From: an uncultured Bacilli bacterium
Lineage (GTDB): Bacteria > Bacillota_I > Bacilli_A > RF39 > UBA660
DNA length: 9,966 bases
Reading direction: 5' to 3'
NCBI GenBank assembly: GCA_949746915.1
Contig: CATKEA010000128.1
Location: 1 to 9,966, forward strand
Shown: positions 7,721 through 9,966 of the stretch, one piece after another
Layout: each line of letters starts with the position of its first letter
Numbering within the stretch: position 1 is the first letter of the stretch
Made by a program: the position numbers and the translations under genes
The notes under the pieces: generated by a model
The model's database searches: none
Seen by the model: only the letters and a program-made list of their open reading frames with translations
Told to the model about the DNA's origin: nothing

Positions 7721-9271
7721 CAATTTATAATAGTACTGATAACTTCTTACTGTAAAAATTATTTGAATTTCACTAGCACCAGCAAGTTTCTCATCTACTA
7801 AAAAGTATAAGAAATTACCACGATAGTTTTTACTTACTATATTAACTATATCATCTTCAAAAATCTGAGTTCCAATTTTATATCTGATTTTTCCATAATT
7901 AGCAACAAAAGTTTTGAATTTTTTAATTGTATCATCTTCTAAACTAACTTTCATATACAACACTTTTTTACCACTAGGAGCTTTTACTAATTCCTCTTTC
8001 ATAATACATTTATCAGAATAACAAGCTTCATAAACATAATTTGCTGAATCACGAAGCTCATATGAATTAATAGAAAAAGTCTTTTTTTCTGACTCATTAA
8101 GTGGAATAATAATATCTTCCATCAACTTCTTTTCATCCTTCTTCTTAAATTCACTAATATCTACAACTTTAATTCGAAGTTTTATTGGCTTTATATTATC
8201 ATAAAGATTTTGATAAGCTAAATAAAAGTTATCTTCATCTTTAGGTTTATCTATTTCATAAATCAAATTATAAGAAACCGTTTTATTTTCTCCAAGATAA
8301 GAACTTTCATATAACATTCCTAAATCTGAAAAATAAGAGTTAAATCTAGTAGTTGGTACATAAAATCTATTACCTACGAAAAGCATAAAATTTTCTAAAT
8401 CAACTTCCCTTTCACTACTTGTCATATTAACTATTGTTGTATTAACTATAACAAAATATTTTCCTTCTCTAGAAATGATTTTTCCAGTATAATCTTTATC
8501 AGTTAAATATGTATTATGAACTGCTATTCTATAAAGATTACTAGTAAAATATTCATTCTGTGAATATATCTTATTTTCTACAAAAACATATCTGAAGGCA
8601 TTATATGAAAAAAAGAAAATTAAAACAATAGCTAATGAAATAATTGGTAGCTTATGTTCCTTAACGTAATACATAAAATACCTAACACGTTTTCTAAATT
8701 CTCTCTTAGCCTTCTCAGTATCAAAACTAGTATCAATTTCAAATTCTTCTCGATCATCATCTGTTGCTACAAAATCTTTATCTTCCTGAAAACCAAAACT
8801 TTTAAGATCAAGACCAATAGCACGAATAGAAAGTAAAATCATTGCTGGATACTCAGGTATTGTTATAATAAATAATAAATCACGTACAACCCTTGATTCT
8901 GCAACCCGAAATGTTGGATCAATTGCAAGATGGTTAAAAAAACTAAGCGTATAAATACTAATTCCCAACATTACACCATATACAATTATCAAATAAATAT
9001 ATGTTTTTATTGGTTTTGATTTAAACCTAAGTAACGCAATTAAGACAATTGATAATAAAAGTATAAAAACTAATGAAAACAAATAAAAACTTGATATATA
9101 ATTTTGTATTGGATCTAAACTTTTACTATATAAACCATAAGAAACATAGTCCTTAGAAAAAGAATAAAGATTCATACTTCTAGAATACACAAATATAATA
9201 AAAGCAAGTAAACAAGCATTTATTAATCTAAAGTGTTTTAATAAAAAAGCATATGGCTTTCTTAAAATCAT
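7712..9271 (-). CDS. Polytopic membrane protein with large extracellular C-terminal domain, function unknown
   Basis: The product is 519 residues and this is the first gene of the leftward operon. Hydrophobic helices are seen at about 15-31, 59-81, 89-112 and 129-149. A charged cytoplasmic segment follows (about 157-205, Asp/Glu then Arg/Lys rich), then a fifth helix (about 208-226). The remaining roughly 290 residues are predicted outside and look beta-rich. The part with YFVIVNTTIVNMTSSEREVDL and a following 'F-x-L/V-x-Y' pattern resembles DUF4352-type extracellular domains ('conserved residues beside a hydrophobic strand'), but this is a weak resemblance. A Cys pair (CYSDKC) lies in the C-terminal half. 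AGGAG (9281-9285) is 9 bases before the ATG, and a promoter lies just upstream. It could be a membrane platform or scaffold for the machine; nothing in the sequence identifies a TadB/TadC-type GspF domain. TGA is the stop. Confidence 0.75.
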   Translation of the reverse strand: MILRKPYAFLLKHFRLINACLLAFIIFVYSRSMNLYSFSKDYVSYGLYSKSLDPIQNYISSFYLFSLVFILLLSIVLIALLRFKSKPIKTYIYLIIVYGVMLGISIYTLSFFNHLAIDPTFRVAESRVVRDLLFIITIPEYPAMILLSIRAIGLDLKSFGFQEDKDFVATDDDREEFEIDTSFDTEKAKREFRKRVRYFMYYVKEHKLPIISLAIVLIFFFSYNAFRYVFVENKIYSQNEYFTSNLYRIAVHNTYLTDKDYTGKIISREGKYFVIVNTTIVNMTSSEREVDLENFMLFVGNRFYVPTTRFNSYFSDLGMLYESSYLGENKTVSYNLIYEIDKPKDEDNFYLAYQNLYDNIKPIKLRIKVVDISEFKKKDEKKLMEDIIIPLNESEKKTFSINSYELRDSANYVYEACYSDKCIMKEELVKAPSGKKVLYMKVSLEDDTIKKFKTFVANYGKIRYKIGTQIFEDDIVNIVSKNYRGNFLYFLVDEKLAGASEIQIIFTVRSYQYYYKLKG

Positions 9272-9300
9272 ATCAACACACTCCTATTCTATCTTTATTA

Positions 9301-9329
9301 ATTATATCAAATAACTTTTTATATTTCCA
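9301..9329 (-). promoter_or_regulatory. Promoter of the leftward operon (extended -10)
   Basis: On the minus strand, TATAAT is at 9301-9306, preceded by TGA to give the extended -10 form TGATATAAT. A weak -35, TGGAAA (9324-9329, 4 of 6), lies 17 bases upstream. Transcription would begin about 30 bases before the ATG of the first gene at 9271. Confidence 0.75.
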
Positions 9330-9336
9330 TCTTTTT

Positions 9337-9366
9337 TAGACACAATCTTCTATATTATGATATAAT
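9337..9366 (+). promoter_or_regulatory. Promoter of the thioredoxin-like lipoprotein gene
   Basis: TAGACA (9337-9342, 5 of 6 to consensus) is followed by an 18-base spacer and a perfect TATAAT (9361-9366) with an extended TGA in front. The predicted start of transcription is about 9373, leaving a very short leader with AGGAGG at 9377-9382. Confidence 0.82.
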
Positions 9367-9388
9367 TAATAAGAACAGGAGGATTATA

Positions 9389-9835
9389 ATGAAGAAAAAA
9401 GTAAAATCATTAGCTATCATATTTATTTTTATGATAATGATTATCCCAATAACTGGATGTAATAAGAAAAATGAGGAGCAAACAAGTCAATATTTACATA
9501 AAATGAGTTATACAGAATATGTAAATAAAATTGAAGCTAAAGAATCATTTGTCTTAGAAATAATGAGTAAAGATTGTTCTGCATGTAAAGCTTTTAAACC
9601 AAAACTAGTAGAATTCTTAAATAAATATAAAGTTGAAATGTACTACATCGATCTTGATGACTTTAGTAAAGAGGAATATGACTCATTTGAAAAACTTGTA
9701 AAATTTACTGGTACACCTACTACTATTTTTATAAAAGATGGGGAAGAAGAAACTGTTTCTGCTAGAATTATTGGTAATGTCTCTGAAAATAAAATACTAG
9801 CAAAATTTAAAGCTAGTGGAATAATAAAAGATTAA
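9389..9835 (+). CDS. Thioredoxin-fold lipoprotein (CSAC active site)
   Basis: The product is 148 residues. A lipoprotein signal (residues 1-23; lipobox ITGC with acylated Cys24) anchors it to the outer face of the membrane. A Lys/Glu/Gln tether is followed by a thioredoxin fold: EIMSKDCSACKAF with the redox pair Cys63/Cys66, the helix-and-strand pattern KYKVEMYYIDLDD, and the cis-proline turn TGTPT (Pro110) before IFIKDGEE. In this family the CxxC pair carries out disulfide exchange, and a lipid-anchored form works on exported proteins. Similar proteins are often annotated as thioredoxin or bacteriocin transport accessory proteins. It has its own strong promoter and an AGGAGG site 6 bases before the ATG, and is divergent from the operon holding the Cys-rich giant protein. 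Acting on that protein is inference. A monogenic transcript is suggested by the terminator that follows. Confidence 0.88.
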   Translation: MKKKVKSLAIIFIFMIMIIPITGCNKKNEEQTSQYLHKMSYTEYVNKIEAKESFVLEIMSKDCSACKAFKPKLVEFLNKYKVEMYYIDLDDFSKEEYDSFEKLVKFTGTPTTIFIKDGEEETVSARIIGNVSENKILAKFKASGIIKD

Positions 9836-9872
9836 AAAAGAATACTATATGCAAAAAAGTATTCTTTTTTTT
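9834..9872 (+). terminator. Rho-independent terminator after the lipoprotein gene
   Basis: A 13-base-pair stem (9834-9846 with 9858-9870) has an 11-base loop and a run of eight T (9865-9872). It begins inside the stop codon of the thioredoxin-like gene. The A-run on the left arm also makes it a possible weak terminator for leftward transcripts. Confidence 0.88.
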
Positions 9873-9966
9873 ATTGTAATTTCAACCGCACCATTTAATA
9901 TAAGTTTAACAAATAATAAAAATTAGTCAATTTTTTTCTTTCGTTTGTTATTCTTTTAACAATATA

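Larger units (their letters stand above)
9295..9372. repeat. 15-base inverted repeat covering both divergent -10 regions
   Basis: TGATATAATTAATAA occurs at 9358-9372 on the plus strand and, perfectly, at 9309-9295 on the minus strand. Each copy contains the extended -10 box of the promoter on its own strand, plus 6 bases of downstream start-site DNA. Confidence 0.85.

Noticed and set aside
8654..8836. Plus-strand 60-codon frame
   Set aside because: It is antisense to the five-helix membrane protein, Phe/Ile/Lys-rich, with no ribosome-binding site.
9874..9904. Possible rightward promoter TTGTAA with TATAAG after the terminator
   Set aside because: The spacing (19 bases) and -35 match are weak, AT-rich DNA gives such hits easily, and no gene start follows within the window.
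9907..9962. Short inverted repeats TAACAAA/TTTGTTA and TTGTTA/TAACAA near the right edge
   Set aside because: Arms of only 6-7 A/T-rich bases are expected by chance here, and no gene or terminator T-run is associated.

Overview
The window comes from an AT-rich, low-GC Gram-positive type bacterium. The evidence is the A/T-heavy codon use, Lys/Asn/Ile/Tyr-rich proteins, strong AGGAGG-type Shine-Dalgarno sites, TATAAT promoters, a lipobox lipoprotein and a membrane sortase. Tryptophan is read from TGG, and TGA at 7712-7714 ends a gene, so the standard bacterial code applies rather than the Mycoplasma code. The style of the proteins (Cys-containing pseudopilin-like heads, DUF5011-like Ig domains, repeated 'surface' domains) resembles uncultured gut Bacilli/Mollicutes relatives. 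That placement is an impression from memory, not a measurement.

Layout: one long leftward (minus-strand) operon starts at a clear promoter near 9301-9329 and runs off the left edge. In transcription order it holds: (1) a five-helix membrane protein with a large extracellular domain (7712-9271); (2) a membrane-anchored multidomain surface protein with a pseudopilin-like head, an Ig-like domain and two diverged copies of a DUF6273-like domain (5829-7706); (3) a class B-like sortase (5047-5817); (4) a secreted, very Cys-rich protein of 1112 residues (1694-5032); (5) a small single-helix protein resembling TadE/pseudopilin components (909-1682); (6) a CpaB/RcpC-type SAF-domain pilus assembly protein (85-897); (7) the first 24 codons of another gene (1-72), probably a CpaF/TadA-type ATPase. 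Gaps are 8-14 bases and several stop codons overlap the next Shine-Dalgarno site, so the set looks translationally coupled. No internal terminator is evident.

To the right, a single divergent gene on the plus strand (9389-9835) encodes a thioredoxin-fold lipoprotein with a CSAC active site, followed by a good intrinsic terminator. The two divergent promoters carry the same 15-base extended -10 block in inverted orientation, and their -35 boxes lie only 7 bases apart. The remaining bases to 9966 hold no gene.

Working model (inference): the operon builds a Tad-like/type IV filament or secretion machine whose exported parts include a giant disulfide-rich surface protein and a dedicated sortase. 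The neighbouring thioredoxin-like lipoprotein would act on the disulfides outside the membrane. A sortase and a Cys-rich giant protein inside a Tad-type operon is the unusual feature here. No RNA gene, CRISPR array, insertion sequence or phage feature was seen.
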